In this document: piece by piece, positions 27,993 through 36,522 of the stretch | Numbering within the stretch: the stretch's first letter is position 1 | How the letters are laid out: the number at the start of each line of letters is the position of its first letter | DNA from: Geofilum rhodophaeum | Lineage (GTDB): Bacteria > Bacteroidota > Bacteroidia > Bacteroidales > Marinilabiliaceae | DNA: 64,000 bases | Direction: 5' to 3' | Assembly (NCBI RefSeq): GCF_002210225.1 | Contig: NZ_MWUJ01000011.1 | Coordinates: forward strand, 62,001-126,000 | Notes under the pieces: model-generated | Told to the model about the DNA's origin: nothing | The model's database searches: none | The model's input: only the letters and a program-made list of their open reading frames with translations | Position numbers and translations under genes: made by a program

Positions 27993-28436
27993 ATGACCCA
28001 AAACCATTATCAAGCCCCTTTGCATTTCAAATCTCTTTTTGAGGACGGCAATCACCAACTGGCCCATTGTACTTTAATGGAGAGTATTGACCAACACCTC
28101 GAACTATTACTAACGACCTGTCCCGGTGAGCACGCATTCGATGCCGAATACGGCTGCAAAATATGGGACATGGATTTTGAGCGCGTACTGTCCAAGAGCC
28201 AGTGGGAAGAGACGTTCAGCAGCTACATCAAAGAAGCTGTAATAAATTTTGAGAAAAGAATTACTGAAGTAGAAATAAAAATCCTGATGAAGGACATTCA
28301 ATGGGACGATGCCCTATTTAAAACCACGACTGTACGAAAAAGAGTAGAGGTAATCGTCATGGGCTATCTTCGTGAAAACGGACAAAAATGTGGCTTTCGC
28401 TACACCCTTTACATGGGCCCCCTGGCCACCGAATAA
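27993..28436 (+). CDS. tssE: T6SS baseplate protein TssE (gp25-like)
   Basis: The protein has 147 residues from MTQNHYQAPL; an upstream start at 27939 adds 18 residues that look non-coding. The gp25-like lysozyme-fold core is seen in SIDQHLELLLTTCPGEHAFDAEYGCKIWDMDFE, read as a short helix, a glycine turn, and YGCKIWD, then IKEAVINFEKRITEVEIKI. Relatives nucleate sheath assembly on the baseplate. It opens plus-strand block C and is 32 bases before tssF. The pairing with tssF supports the call. Confidence 0.82.
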   Translation: MTQNHYQAPLHFKSLFEDGNHQLAHCTLMESIDQHLELLLTTCPGEHAFDAEYGCKIWDMDFERVLSKSQWEETFSSYIKEAVINFEKRITEVEIKILMKDIQWDDALFKTTTVRKRVEVIVMGYLRENGQKCGFRYTLYMGPLATE

Positions 28437-28468
28437 GTGAATAAAACATTCCCAATAAACCCAACATT

Positions 28469-30307
28469 ATGAATTCGTTCAGTTACAGCAAGGAGAACAT
28501 TAAAAACAGAATGTTCAAACGGGCTGCCGCCCTATGGGACATCAGAGACGTAGACAACCTCGATCCCATTGTAAGACTAATGATTGAAGCGCTTGCAAGC
28601 GAAGTATTTTCTCTCTCGGGTGAGATGCAGGATATGGAAGAGCGCCTGCTCAACAAACTGGCCTTACAATTGACCCCAACCGCCTTCTCAACAGCCATGC
28701 CCGCACACGGCATCGTCCATGCCCAGCCTTTTGAGCCACAGCTTCTCCTGCCTACCACCCATGAATTCCATTATAAAAATCCGGCACTGATGAAGAAGCA
28801 CCACCTTAAGCGCATGGTGTTTTCTCCCGTAACGCCTTGTCTCTTGCACAACCTGAGAGTTGCCACGTTAATTGCCGATGGGGAAGTATATCAAATCAAC
28901 GCCAAAAACATGAAGGATAAGATTCTGAGATTACCCCGGCACTCTCCCCTCTTCAATCATTGTCTCTGGATTGGGCTGGACACCGACGCTGCCGTGGACA
29001 ATTTAAACAAGGTTTCCTTTTACTTCGACTTCCCTTATCTGGAGAATAAAGCGAGATATTTTCAGTTACTGAATCACACCCAATGGAGCCTTAATCAATC
29101 GCCGCTGACAATGCAGCCTGGTCTGCCCTTGTTAAACCCGGAGGAAAAGGAGGGCGACAAAGGCTTTTTACAGCACTACGACCTAATTCAAGGCCTTCAG
29201 AAAGAAATACTGGCCCATTACAACAGCCGCTACCTGACGGTTGCTGAAAACCGCCCCATTAAACCCGGCGACAAAGCCTTATTGCCGGAGGAATTGGACG
29301 AATTGTTCGACAAGGGCTTAAAAGCCAGCATGGATCAGGATCTTTTATGGATCAAAATTCAATTCCCCCCGCACATCAACAACCAGGTTATTCAGGAAAC
29401 ATTCATCAGCTGTAACGCCATACCGGCCGCCAATAAGTATCTTCAAAAAACAGACCGACGGGTAGATACCATCAACAGCATTATCCCGCTTACCAAAGCA
29501 GGGAATGAAGCACTTTTGACAGTTGATCGTGTAAGCGATGAAAAGGGAAAAATCTACCTGGAGGATAAGGCGGGCGGGTTTCACCCTTCTATAAACGGAA
29601 CTTATGCGCTGCGACGTGGCGGAACCGAACGATTCAGTCATGCCGACGCACGTCTTTTCTTAACCCGACTATTGGATTTAATGCGCGACGAAAGCGTAGC
29701 CTTTACCAATGTGGAACGCGATACGCTGGACGAGAATACGGCATCTATGTTGAAGCACATCAACCACCTGGAGCATAAAATAAACTTAAAGGGAGATCGG
29801 GAGGACTTGCCTTCCTACTTAATTATCGACCACAAAGAAAAAGAGTCCCTTTATGTGGAAGCCACCTACTGGTTAACCAACGGGCCCCTGGCTAACGGAC
29901 TTAATGCATCAGAGCCTTTAAGTTACAATGGAGATGCCGAATTACTGCCCACCACCATACAGTTTCTTTCTGCAACGCGTGGAGGAAAGGATGCCCCAAG
30001 TATGGAAGAAAAGAAACGACGGTTCAGAAACATTCTGATATCCCGGGGAGCCATATACTCTGTAGAGGACATTACTTCCTTTTGCATGGCACAATATGGA
30101 CATCTCATCGACCAGGTTAACATCAAAAATGGATGTTCGGTAGGTCAAAAGCCGGGCGAAGGTTTGGTAAAAACCATTGACGTGCACCTCAAATTAAAGC
30201 AGGCTCTTCCCGACCATGAAGCGGAAGAACTGAGCTACAACTTGCTCACCAGCTTAAAGGCCAAATCACCGGAAGATTTCAATTTTCGTTTATTTGTGGC
30301 TGCGTAA
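28469..30307 (+). CDS. tssF: T6SS baseplate wedge protein TssF
   Basis: The protein has 612 residues. The N-terminal part (KNRMFKRAAALWDI, then MIEALASEVFSLSGEMQDMEERLLNKLALQLTP) and the C-terminal part (FLSATRGGKDA, RNILISRGAIYSVEDITSFCMAQYG) correspond to conserved regions of TssF, the largest wedge protein, structurally related to phage gp6. It binds TssG and TssE. It lies 32 bases after tssE and 37 before the NlpC/P60 gene, suggesting one transcript. Confidence 0.85.
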   Translation: MNSFSYSKENIKNRMFKRAAALWDIRDVDNLDPIVRLMIEALASEVFSLSGEMQDMEERLLNKLALQLTPTAFSTAMPAHGIVHAQPFEPQLLLPTTHEFHYKNPALMKKHHLKRMVFSPVTPCLLHNLRVATLIADGEVYQINAKNMKDKILRLPRHSPLFNHCLWIGLDTDAAVDNLNKVSFYFDFPYLENKARYFQLLNHTQWSLNQSPLTMQPGLPLLNPEEKEGDKGFLQHYDLIQGLQKEILAHYNSRYLTVAENRPIKPGDKALLPEELDELFDKGLKASMDQDLLWIKIQFPPHINNQVIQETFISCNAIPAANKYLQKTDRRVDTINSIIPLTKAGNEALLTVDRVSDEKGKIYLEDKAGGFHPSINGTYALRRGGTERFSHADARLFLTRLLDLMRDESVAFTNVERDTLDENTASMLKHINHLEHKINLKGDREDLPSYLIIDHKEKESLYVEATYWLTNGPLANGLNASEPLSYNGDAELLPTTIQFLSATRGGKDAPSMEEKKRRFRNILISRGAIYSVEDITSFCMAQYGHLIDQVNIKNGCSVGQKPGEGLVKTIDVHLKLKQALPDHEAEELSYNLLTSLKAKSPEDFNFRLFVAA

Positions 30308-30344
30308 GTAGCCACAAATAAGAAACTTTTCTATCTTGCCATTG

Positions 30345-30914
30345 ATGGAAACTGCACGTTTTAAGAATGGGCTCTTGAAAACAGCCTTCCTCGCACTGAT
30401 GCTGCTGGCGTCAGAGAGCTGTGCGCCCCGTGTTTACGGCTCGCATACGTGGGAACATGTTGAACAACGCAGAGATCTCAGCCAACTGGAGCGCTTTCTG
30501 GAGCAGGGTGCCGGACAGCCCCTTGCTACCGGGGCATTAAATGCGGAGGCCTTAATAAACACTGCCCGCAGTTACCTGGGTGTGCCCCATTGCATGGGCG
30601 GAACCACCCGGCGTTGCATGGACTGTTCGGGACTCTTGCACACCAGTTTTAGAACCCACGGCATTGATTTCCCGCGCAGCTCGGAAGAACAAGCGCGCTA
30701 CGGCACAATAATAAGTGACCGAAAGCAGCTGAGGCGAGGCGACCTGGTCTTTTTCATCCGCTCGTACAACACCAGTAAGTTCATTACCCATTCGGGCATT
30801 TATCTGGGCGACGACCAGTTTCTACATGCCTCCTCCTCGCAAGGAGTTACCATTACTGCTTTGAGCAATCCATGGTGGAGCGAGCGCTTTATTTTTGGAA
30901 GCCGGGTGTTCTGA
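30345..30914 (+). CDS. NlpC/P60 cell-wall peptidase lipoprotein, linked to the T6SS
   Basis: The protein has 189 residues from the ATG; a TTG nine bases earlier is in frame. A lipoprotein signal has its Cys at about residue 26 (SESC). The NlpC/P60 domain fills residues 65-185 with catalytic Cys94 in DCSG, His149 in THSG and a third polar residue His161 in FLHASS. It should cut peptide stems (gamma-D-Glu-diaminopimelate bonds) in the periplasm. It follows tssF by 37 bases, so it may open the cell wall for assembly of the T6SS. A lipid anchor and the absence of a neighbouring immunity gene speak against it being an exported effector. It could also be an ordinary cell-wall enzyme placed here by chance. 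The last 26 bases overlap the convergent photolyase gene. Confidence 0.85.
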   Translation: METARFKNGLLKTAFLALMLLASESCAPRVYGSHTWEHVEQRRDLSQLERFLEQGAGQPLATGALNAEALINTARSYLGVPHCMGGTTRRCMDCSGLLHTSFRTHGIDFPRSSEEQARYGTIISDRKQLRRGDLVFFIRSYNTSKFITHSGIYLGDDQFLHASSSQGVTITALSNPWWSERFIFGSRVF

Positions 30915-32196
30915 CCTTCCCCCATCGACGAACAAAGCCTCCGTCTGGATCAAATCGTTTGGCCTGGGTCTGCAGATTGAAGCGCCGGTTAACCCGGCTG
31001 TCGGTGCCTCGTCCCGACTGATAGGCCCAGTTGCCGTAGTTGTTGTACACCTCGTAATCTACCAGACGGTTTTCAAACCAGGCGGCACCCCACTGCCAGT
31101 TTACCTGTAGAACCTTGCTCAGATGGTAAGCCACCAGCATGCGACCGCGATTGCTCATAAAGCCGGTAGCATTCAGCTCGTGCATCAGCGCATCGACCAG
31201 TTCCTCGCCCGTCTCACCCAAACGCCAGCGCTCAAAGGTTTCTTTATCGTCGAACATTTTAAGTGGCGCACTACGCAGACCTTTGGGCCAGAAGAAGCGG
31301 CCCCCGTAACGCATGAATAAGTAGCGGAAATTGTCACGCCACAGCAGCTGTTCCCGCAAAGACTGCAGCGACGCCACTTCCTCTTCATTTTGTGCCCTCA
31401 AATTTTCCAAACCTTTCCAGATAAGGCGGGGCGACAAGCTGCCATTGGCCAACCAGGGACTCAGCCTGGAGGAGAAATGATCCCCCTCTAAATAATTTCG
31501 GGTTTGGTCATAAGTCAAGGCCGCACCCGATTCCAGATAGTACTTTAGAGCGGTCCGACCTGCCGACTCCCCTCCCACCAAAGCAACGCCTCCTTCGTAA
31601 GTGGGCACAACCACCTCGTCCACATCCATAATACGGCGCCCCAAGACAGCCGGCAAGTCTCCGGGAATATAGAAGTTGTATTGCTCCGCTTCGGGAAGCG
31701 ACTGCACCAGGGGCCCCAGGGGCAGCACCTTATTCTTAAAGGCAGTATAATAAAACGGGGATTTATCGACGCTAAAGGGAACCGTGTCGGGCGTAAAAAG
31801 CAGACTGCCGGGCACCAACTGCAAATTCGTCACCCGCGCAAGGGCAGCCTGATCGATGAGTTCCTCCCAGGCGTACTCCCTTTGCGCCACCACACCTTCG
31901 GCTCCGCTCCATACCAGCACTTGCTGCAAGATCTCTACCACCTTGCCTTTAAACACCAACAGACGTCCACCCCGCTCGGCAATTTGTCCCCCCAGCGCCT
32001 GCAGACTCTCCTCCAGGAACTTTCTGCGTTGCGGTCCCATACGGGCAAAACCAAGAGGGTGCTCCTCATCAAAGCGAGCGTCCCATATGTAAATGGGCAA
32101 GACAGGGCGACCGCTGTCCAGAGCCACGCAAAGGGCCGGCTGATCGTGCAGACGCAGATCGTTACGAAACCAAAATACAAGGGGACTTTGCTTCAT
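30889..32196 (-). CDS. Cryptochrome/photolyase family protein, DASH type
   Basis: The protein has 435 residues. The N-terminal photolyase alpha/beta domain (LVFWFRNDLRLHDQPAL) is followed by the FAD-binding helical domain with LSPWLANGSLSPR, QLLWRDNFRYLFMRYGG, TGFMSNRGRMLVAYHL, and GNWAYQSGRGTDSR. The W-R-D-x-F-R and N-x-G-N-W signatures are those of cryptochrome DASH, which repairs UV dimers in single-stranded DNA or acts as a light receptor. No helicase or ligand partner is nearby. The C-terminus overlaps the NlpC/P60 gene by 26 bases, without a terminator between them. Confidence 0.9.
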   Translation of the reverse strand: MKQSPLVFWFRNDLRLHDQPALCVALDSGRPVLPIYIWDARFDEEHPLGFARMGPQRRKFLEESLQALGGQIAERGGRLLVFKGKVVEILQQVLVWSGAEGVVAQREYAWEELIDQAALARVTNLQLVPGSLLFTPDTVPFSVDKSPFYYTAFKNKVLPLGPLVQSLPEAEQYNFYIPGDLPAVLGRRIMDVDEVVVPTYEGGVALVGGESAGRTALKYYLESGAALTYDQTRNYLEGDHFSSRLSPWLANGSLSPRLIWKGLENLRAQNEEEVASLQSLREQLLWRDNFRYLFMRYGGRFFWPKGLRSAPLKMFDDKETFERWRLGETGEELVDALMHELNATGFMSNRGRMLVAYHLSKVLQVNWQWGAAWFENRLVDYEVYNNYGNWAYQSGRGTDSRVNRRFNLQTQAKRFDPDGGFVRRWGKVRTPGFQK

Positions 32197-32265
32197 GCTT
32201 GTTCAAACATTTAAGTACAAAACTTAAACAACCAGAGGGCGCTTAGGTTGAGAATCTCCCCCAAT

Positions 32266-32640
32266 TTATTTTTTAAAAATAAAATACACGGCCAGCACCA
32301 GAAAAAGAAGGCCCACTGCATGATTCCACCGAAGGGGTTCGGACTTAAACACCAGAACTGAAATCACCACAAAAACGGTAAGTGAAACAACCTCCTGTAT
32401 CACCTTCAGCTCCAATAAATTAAAAGGACCTCCATAATCGCGAAAACCGATGCGGTTGGCAGGAACCTGAAAAACATACTCAAAGAGCGCTATGCCCCAG
32501 CTGATTAATATGATGGCCACCAAACCCAGGTTGGCCGACCATTTCATTTCATGAAACTTCAAGTGCCCGTACCAGGCAAAAGTCATAAAGGTATTGGATG
32601 CCACCAGCAACAATACCGTAAACAAACCTTTGGTCAACAT
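32266..32640 (-). CDS. DMT-like small membrane protein (DUF486)
   Basis: The protein has 124 residues with four membrane helices (about 5-24, 36-56, 75-95 and 105-122). The segments NTFMTFAWYGHL, IALFEYVFQVPANRIG and KVIQEVVSLTVFV are typical of DUF486, a compact family in the drug/metabolite transporter superfamily. Its substrate is unknown. It sits 12 bases after the DJ-1 gene and 69 before the photolyase gene on the same strand, so the three may share a transcript. Confidence 0.85.
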   Translation of the reverse strand: MLTKGLFTVLLLVASNTFMTFAWYGHLKFHEMKWSANLGLVAIILISWGIALFEYVFQVPANRIGFRDYGGPFNLLELKVIQEVVSLTVFVVISVLVFKSEPLRWNHAVGLLFLVLAVYFIFKK

Positions 32641-32652
32641 ACCTTAACCCAC

Positions 32653-33201
32653 CTAAGCCACCACCATTTTCTTCTTCAACTCCAGCGCCCTGGCTTCATC
32701 GATGAGCCGACGCACCAGTTCGAGCGAAAAGGCCATGGCAGCTCCAACGCCCCTGCCGGTGATGATTTTCCCATCGCAGACAGCAGGCTCTTCGAGGCAC
32801 TGGGCCCCATGGAGGTGCTTTTCAAAACCCGGATAACAAGTCGCCTTGCGTCCTTCCAGCAAAAGCATTTCTCCCAGGATCATCGGTGCTGCACAAATGG
32901 CGGCCAGCCATTTATCTGCTTCATAAAAGTGGCGAATCAACTGCTTCACCTTTTCTTGTGCTGCCAGGTTGGTGGCACCGGGCAATCCACCGGGCAACAA
33001 CAGCATGGCGGCTTCCTCCACCCGCACATCGTCTAAAAAGCAGTCGGTCTTTACCACCACCTGATGAGACCCCTGCACGTAGGGCGAACCCGTAGTCGAT
33101 ACCAACAGCACCTCTATACCCGCGCGACGCAACACATCCACCGGGGTAAGCGCCTCCACTTCCTCAAAACCGGAAGCCAATAAAACATAAACACGATTCA
33201 T
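32653..33201 (-). CDS. DJ-1/PfpI family protein (YajL/ThiJ-like)
   Basis: The protein has 182 residues with a flavodoxin-like fold. The expected nucleophile Cys103 lies in the elbow AAICAAP and the partner Glu14 in SGFEEVEA; LLPGG and the GRGVGAAMAF segment near 150 complete the family pattern. Relatives are glyoxalase/deglycase-type or chaperone proteins in oxidative stress. The exact activity cannot be read from sequence. It is the first of three minus-strand genes. Confidence 0.92.
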   Translation of the reverse strand: MNRVYVLLASGFEEVEALTPVDVLRRAGIEVLLVSTTGSPYVQGSHQVVVKTDCFLDDVRVEEAAMLLLPGGLPGATNLAAQEKVKQLIRHFYEADKWLAAICAAPMILGEMLLLEGRKATCYPGFEKHLHGAQCLEEPAVCDGKIITGRGVGAAMAFSLELVRRLIDEARALELKKKMVVA

Positions 33202-33324
33202 AACAACAATGGTTTATAAGTCCTGACTAAGATATGTCCATACAAATGCCAAATATAAGCAAGAAAGTGTTTCGAACCCTGACACTGAACCATTTGTTTG
33301 TCCGACCGTTTTAACTTTGGGAAT

Positions 33325-33354
33325 TTTGTAATCTGTCGTCAAATGCTATTTTTG
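33325..33354 (+). promoter_or_regulatory. Promoter of the acyl-activating enzyme gene
   Basis: TTTG (33325-33328), an 18-base spacer and TATTTTTG (33347-33354) match the Bacteroidetes -33/-7 pattern. Transcription would start near 33361, leaving a leader of about 17 bases before the ATG. It probably serves the long downstream series. Confidence 0.6.
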
Positions 33355-33378
33355 CAGATTCGTTAATACAACAACCGT

Positions 33379-35817
33379 ATGTTACAAAACCGTGGAGAGC
33401 AACTGGCCATCGCCTATGGCAAGGACCAGATATCGTATGGCAACTTATTTGCTAAGCTGGAACTTTATTCCGGCTTGTGTGAGATGGGAAAGGGAGAACG
33501 CGTTGTCGTTTTTTCGGAAAACCGCCCCGGCTGGTTTTATGCCTTTTATGCCATTTGGAAACAGCAGGCAATTCCTGTACCGGTAGATTTCATGGCCACC
33601 GCCTCTGAAGTCGCCTACATCTTAAAGGACGCAGCCCCTGCAGCAGTTTTCGTTTCGGAAAGCAAACAGGCCCTCATGCAAGCGGCCATTACAGAAGCCG
33701 GAATCCTTACCCAGGTGGTCGTCATCGACCCCCACGAACCCCTCCGGTCCGACGAGCTTTCAACCGGAAGCTTCCCCAAAGCCGACCCACAAAGCACGGC
33801 GGTCATCATTTACACCTCCGGCACCACCGGATCGCCCAAAGGCGTCATGCTTTCGTACCAAAACCTCCTGGCCAACATCAACGGCATCTCCAACGTAATT
33901 CCCATTTACACTCCCCAATCTCGTGTCATGGTATTGCTGCCGCTGCACCACGTTTTCCCGCTCATGGGCAGCCTCATCATTCCCCTCCAGGTAGGCGGCT
34001 CCGTAGCCATCAGTCCCTCCATGACCTCCGAGGACATTGTGCGTACGCTCAACGAAAACAAAATCACCATCATCATTGGCGTACCCCGCCTCTACGCAGC
34101 CATACGCAAGGGCATTGTCGATAAAATCAACAAAAAGGCACTTACCCGTGGGCTCTTTGCGCTGGCCCGCAAAATCAACTCCCAAAAGTTTTCACGCCTT
34201 CTGTTTGGAACGGTGCACCGTAAATTTGGCGGAGCAGTGACGCATCTGGTATCCGGAGGAGCGGCCCTCGACCCCGAAGTGGGCGGCGATTTTAAAACCC
34301 TGGGTTTTGAAGTACTCGAAGGCTTTGGCATGACCGAAGCCGCCCCTATGATCACCTTTACCCGACCAGGCCGGGTTCGCATCGGCTCACCCGGCGAAGC
34401 ACTTCCCGGCACAGAAATTCGCATACACGAAGGAGAAATTCTCAGTCGTGGTGCCCACATTATGCAAGGCTACTACAAGCGCCCCGAAGACACCGCCGAA
34501 GTAATTAAGGACGGCTGGTTGCACACCGGCGATTTGGGGAACATCGATAAGGACGGCTTTCTTTACATTACCGGCCGTAAAAAAGAGATCATTGTCTTGT
34601 CCAACGGCAAAAACATCAATCCCACCGAACTCGAAGAAAAGATTTTGGTTTCGGATCTGGTGAAGGACTGCGGGGTGTTTTTCCGGGAGGGACAATTAAA
34701 TGTGGTCATACTGCCCGAAGACCCTTCCACCACTCAGGAACAACTGCGGGAACAAGTCCTGGAGCCCCTCAACCAATCGGTCTCGTCCTACAAACGCATT
34801 TTTCAGCTCTTTGTTACCGACAGCGAATTGCCCCGCACGCGACTGGGCAAGCTGCAACGCTTCAAACTCAGCGCGTTTGCCCTGGCCAATGAAGTGGACC
34901 AGGAGCAGGAAAGCACCGAAAGTCAACTGAGTGAAGAATTTCGCATCATAGCCGACTTCATCGAAGTAGAAAAAGGCAAGAAAGTACGCCCCACGCACCA
35001 CCTCGAACTCGACCTGGCGATGGATTCGCTCGACCGCGTTGGTCTGCAAGTCTACATCAAACAAAGTTTTGGCGTGGACATAGAAGCCTCGGAGCTCAGT
35101 AATTTTCCATCGGTTAAAAACCTGGCCGACTATGTGGCAGAAAAGAAAACCCACATGGAGGACATCAAAATCAACTGGACCGACATCCTGCGTGAAAAAG
35201 TGCACTTTAAAATGCCCGTTTCGTGGTACCCGACCCGACTCATGATGCGCCTTTCTAAACTGGGCTTCATGCTCTACTTCCGTTACCGCTCTAAAGGCAT
35301 GGAGAACATCCCCGAAGGTCCCTGCATCATTGCGCCCAACCACCAGAGTTTTTTCGACGGACTCTTTGTCACCTCTTTACTGCGGACCCGTCAAATCGGG
35401 AAGACCTACTTCTACGCCAAAGCCCAGCACGTAAAGGCTCCCTTTGTGCGCTTTTTGGCCAACAAGAACAATGTAATTGTGGTGGACCTCAACCAAAACC
35501 TGAAAGAATCCATCCAAAAATTGGCAGAAGTCCTGCGCAACCAAAAAAACCTGATTATTTTTCCGGAAGGCACCCGCTCAGTAACCGGAAACATTGGCCA
35601 ATTTAAAAAGACCTTTGCCATTTTGAGTCGCGAACTCAACATCCCGGTCGTTCCGGTCGCCATCAAAGGAGCCCTGGATGCTCTGCCCAAAGGCAGCATC
35701 TTTCCACGGCCATGGAAAAAAGTACAGGTCGAATTTCTCCAGCCGGTTTTCCCCGAAGAAAACAGCTACGAACAAATTGCCAACACCGTACGAAATCGCA
35801 TCATAGAAACCATGTAA
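33379..35817 (+). CDS. Fused acyl-CoA/ACP synthetase, carrier domain and 1-acylglycerol-phosphate acyltransferase
   Basis: The protein has 812 residues in three parts. Residues 1-510 are an AMP-binding acyl-activating domain (IIYTSGTTGSPKGVML, EGFGMTEAAPMI, GWLHTGDLG). Residues about 520-595 look like an acyl-carrier domain with the phosphopantetheine serine near residue 549 in MDSLDRVGLQ. Residues 610-812 are a PlsC acyltransferase with NHQSFFD (H-x4-D, about 654) and FPEGTRS (about 728). It should activate free fatty acids, hold them on its own carrier domain and pass them to lysophospholipid, a salvage or repair route like E. coli Aas. The direction of acyl flow is inferred. A strong promoter lies just upstream; a DUF554 gene follows after one base. 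Confidence 0.88.
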   Translation: MLQNRGEQLAIAYGKDQISYGNLFAKLELYSGLCEMGKGERVVVFSENRPGWFYAFYAIWKQQAIPVPVDFMATASEVAYILKDAAPAAVFVSESKQALMQAAITEAGILTQVVVIDPHEPLRSDELSTGSFPKADPQSTAVIIYTSGTTGSPKGVMLSYQNLLANINGISNVIPIYTPQSRVMVLLPLHHVFPLMGSLIIPLQVGGSVAISPSMTSEDIVRTLNENKITIIIGVPRLYAAIRKGIVDKINKKALTRGLFALARKINSQKFSRLLFGTVHRKFGGAVTHLVSGGAALDPEVGGDFKTLGFEVLEGFGMTEAAPMITFTRPGRVRIGSPGEALPGTEIRIHEGEILSRGAHIMQGYYKRPEDTAEVIKDGWLHTGDLGNIDKDGFLYITGRKKEIIVLSNGKNINPTELEEKILVSDLVKDCGVFFREGQLNVVILPEDPSTTQEQLREQVLEPLNQSVSSYKRIFQLFVTDSELPRTRLGKLQRFKLSAFALANEVDQEQESTESQLSEEFRIIADFIEVEKGKKVRPTHHLELDLAMDSLDRVGLQVYIKQSFGVDIEASELSNFPSVKNLADYVAEKKTHMEDIKINWTDILREKVHFKMPVSWYPTRLMMRLSKLGFMLYFRYRSKGMENIPEGPCIIAPNHQSFFDGLFVTSLLRTRQIGKTYFYAKAQHVKAPFVRFLANKNNVIVVDLNQNLKESIQKLAEVLRNQKNLIIFPEGTRSVTGNIGQFKKTFAILSRELNIPVVPVAIKGALDALPKGSIFPRPWKKVQVEFLQPVFPEENSYEQIANTVRNRIIETM

Positions 35818-35818
35818 A

Positions 35819-36505
35819 ATGACCGGAACCCTGGTAAACGCCGCAGCCATTCTTGTAGGAGGCAGTATTGGACTGGCTTTTAAAAAGAAACTTCCCCAAA
35901 GCGTAATCGATGTGGTATTTCAAGGCATAGGCCTTTTTACCATTGGCATGGGTGTGGCCATGTTCATCAAAAGCGAGTGGCTGCTCGTTGTAGTCCTCGC
36001 CATTTTGGCCGGAGCCATTACCGGCTCCCTCTTACAACTTAACCGCCGCCTCGAGCAGGCAGGCAATAAATTTCGCCAGCGTTTCACCGGCACCGGCGAA
36101 AACTTTGTAGAAGGAATGATCACCTCCTTTCTGCTCTTTTGTATGGGTGCCATGACCATTCTGGGTGCCATAGAAGAGGGACTCGGTCAGGGTGCAGAAT
36201 TACTCCTTACCAAATCCATACTCGACGGTTTTTCCTCCATTGCCCTGGCGGCAGCCCTGGGCATCGGCGTGCTGTTTTCAGCTGTGCCCTTGCTGCTCTT
36301 TCAGGGAGGCATCACCCTGCTGGCCTTTTGGCTGGGCAGCTTCTTCGATCCCAGACTCATTACCGAGCTGTCGGCCACCGGGGGACTGCTCCTGGTGGGC
36401 TTAGGCTTAAATATTCTTAAAATCACACGCATTCAGGTAACGGATTTGCTTCCGGCACTACCCTATGCCCTGCTTTTTGCCTATATTTACAGCCGTTTTG
36501 TATAA
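35819..36505 (+). CDS. DUF554 family integral membrane protein
   Basis: The protein has 228 residues and about seven membrane helices. The opening MTGTLVNAAAILVGGSIG, the segment GMITSFLLFCMGAMTILGAIEEGL and the Pro/Gly-rich LFSAVPLLLFQGGITLLA are typical of DUF554, often annotated as a putative transporter. Its start lies one base after the acyltransferase stop, so they are translated from one message. Its substrate is unknown; a link to lipid or ion homeostasis is only suggested by neighbours. Confidence 0.88.
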   Translation: MTGTLVNAAAILVGGSIGLAFKKKLPQSVIDVVFQGIGLFTIGMGVAMFIKSEWLLVVVLAILAGAITGSLLQLNRRLEQAGNKFRQRFTGTGENFVEGMITSFLLFCMGAMTILGAIEEGLGQGAELLLTKSILDGFSSIALAAALGIGVLFSAVPLLLFQGGITLLAFWLGSFFDPRLITELSATGGLLLVGLGLNILKITRIQVTDLLPALPYALLFAYIYSRFV

Positions 36506-36522
36506 CCAAACAACCCCTCGAC

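Noticed and set aside
28469-30307. A phage tail cluster instead of a T6SS, because of gp25/gp6-like parts
   Set aside because: TssK, ClpV, Hcp and the TssN/TssR membrane set are present, and no terminase, portal, capsid or tail-fibre gene is seen.
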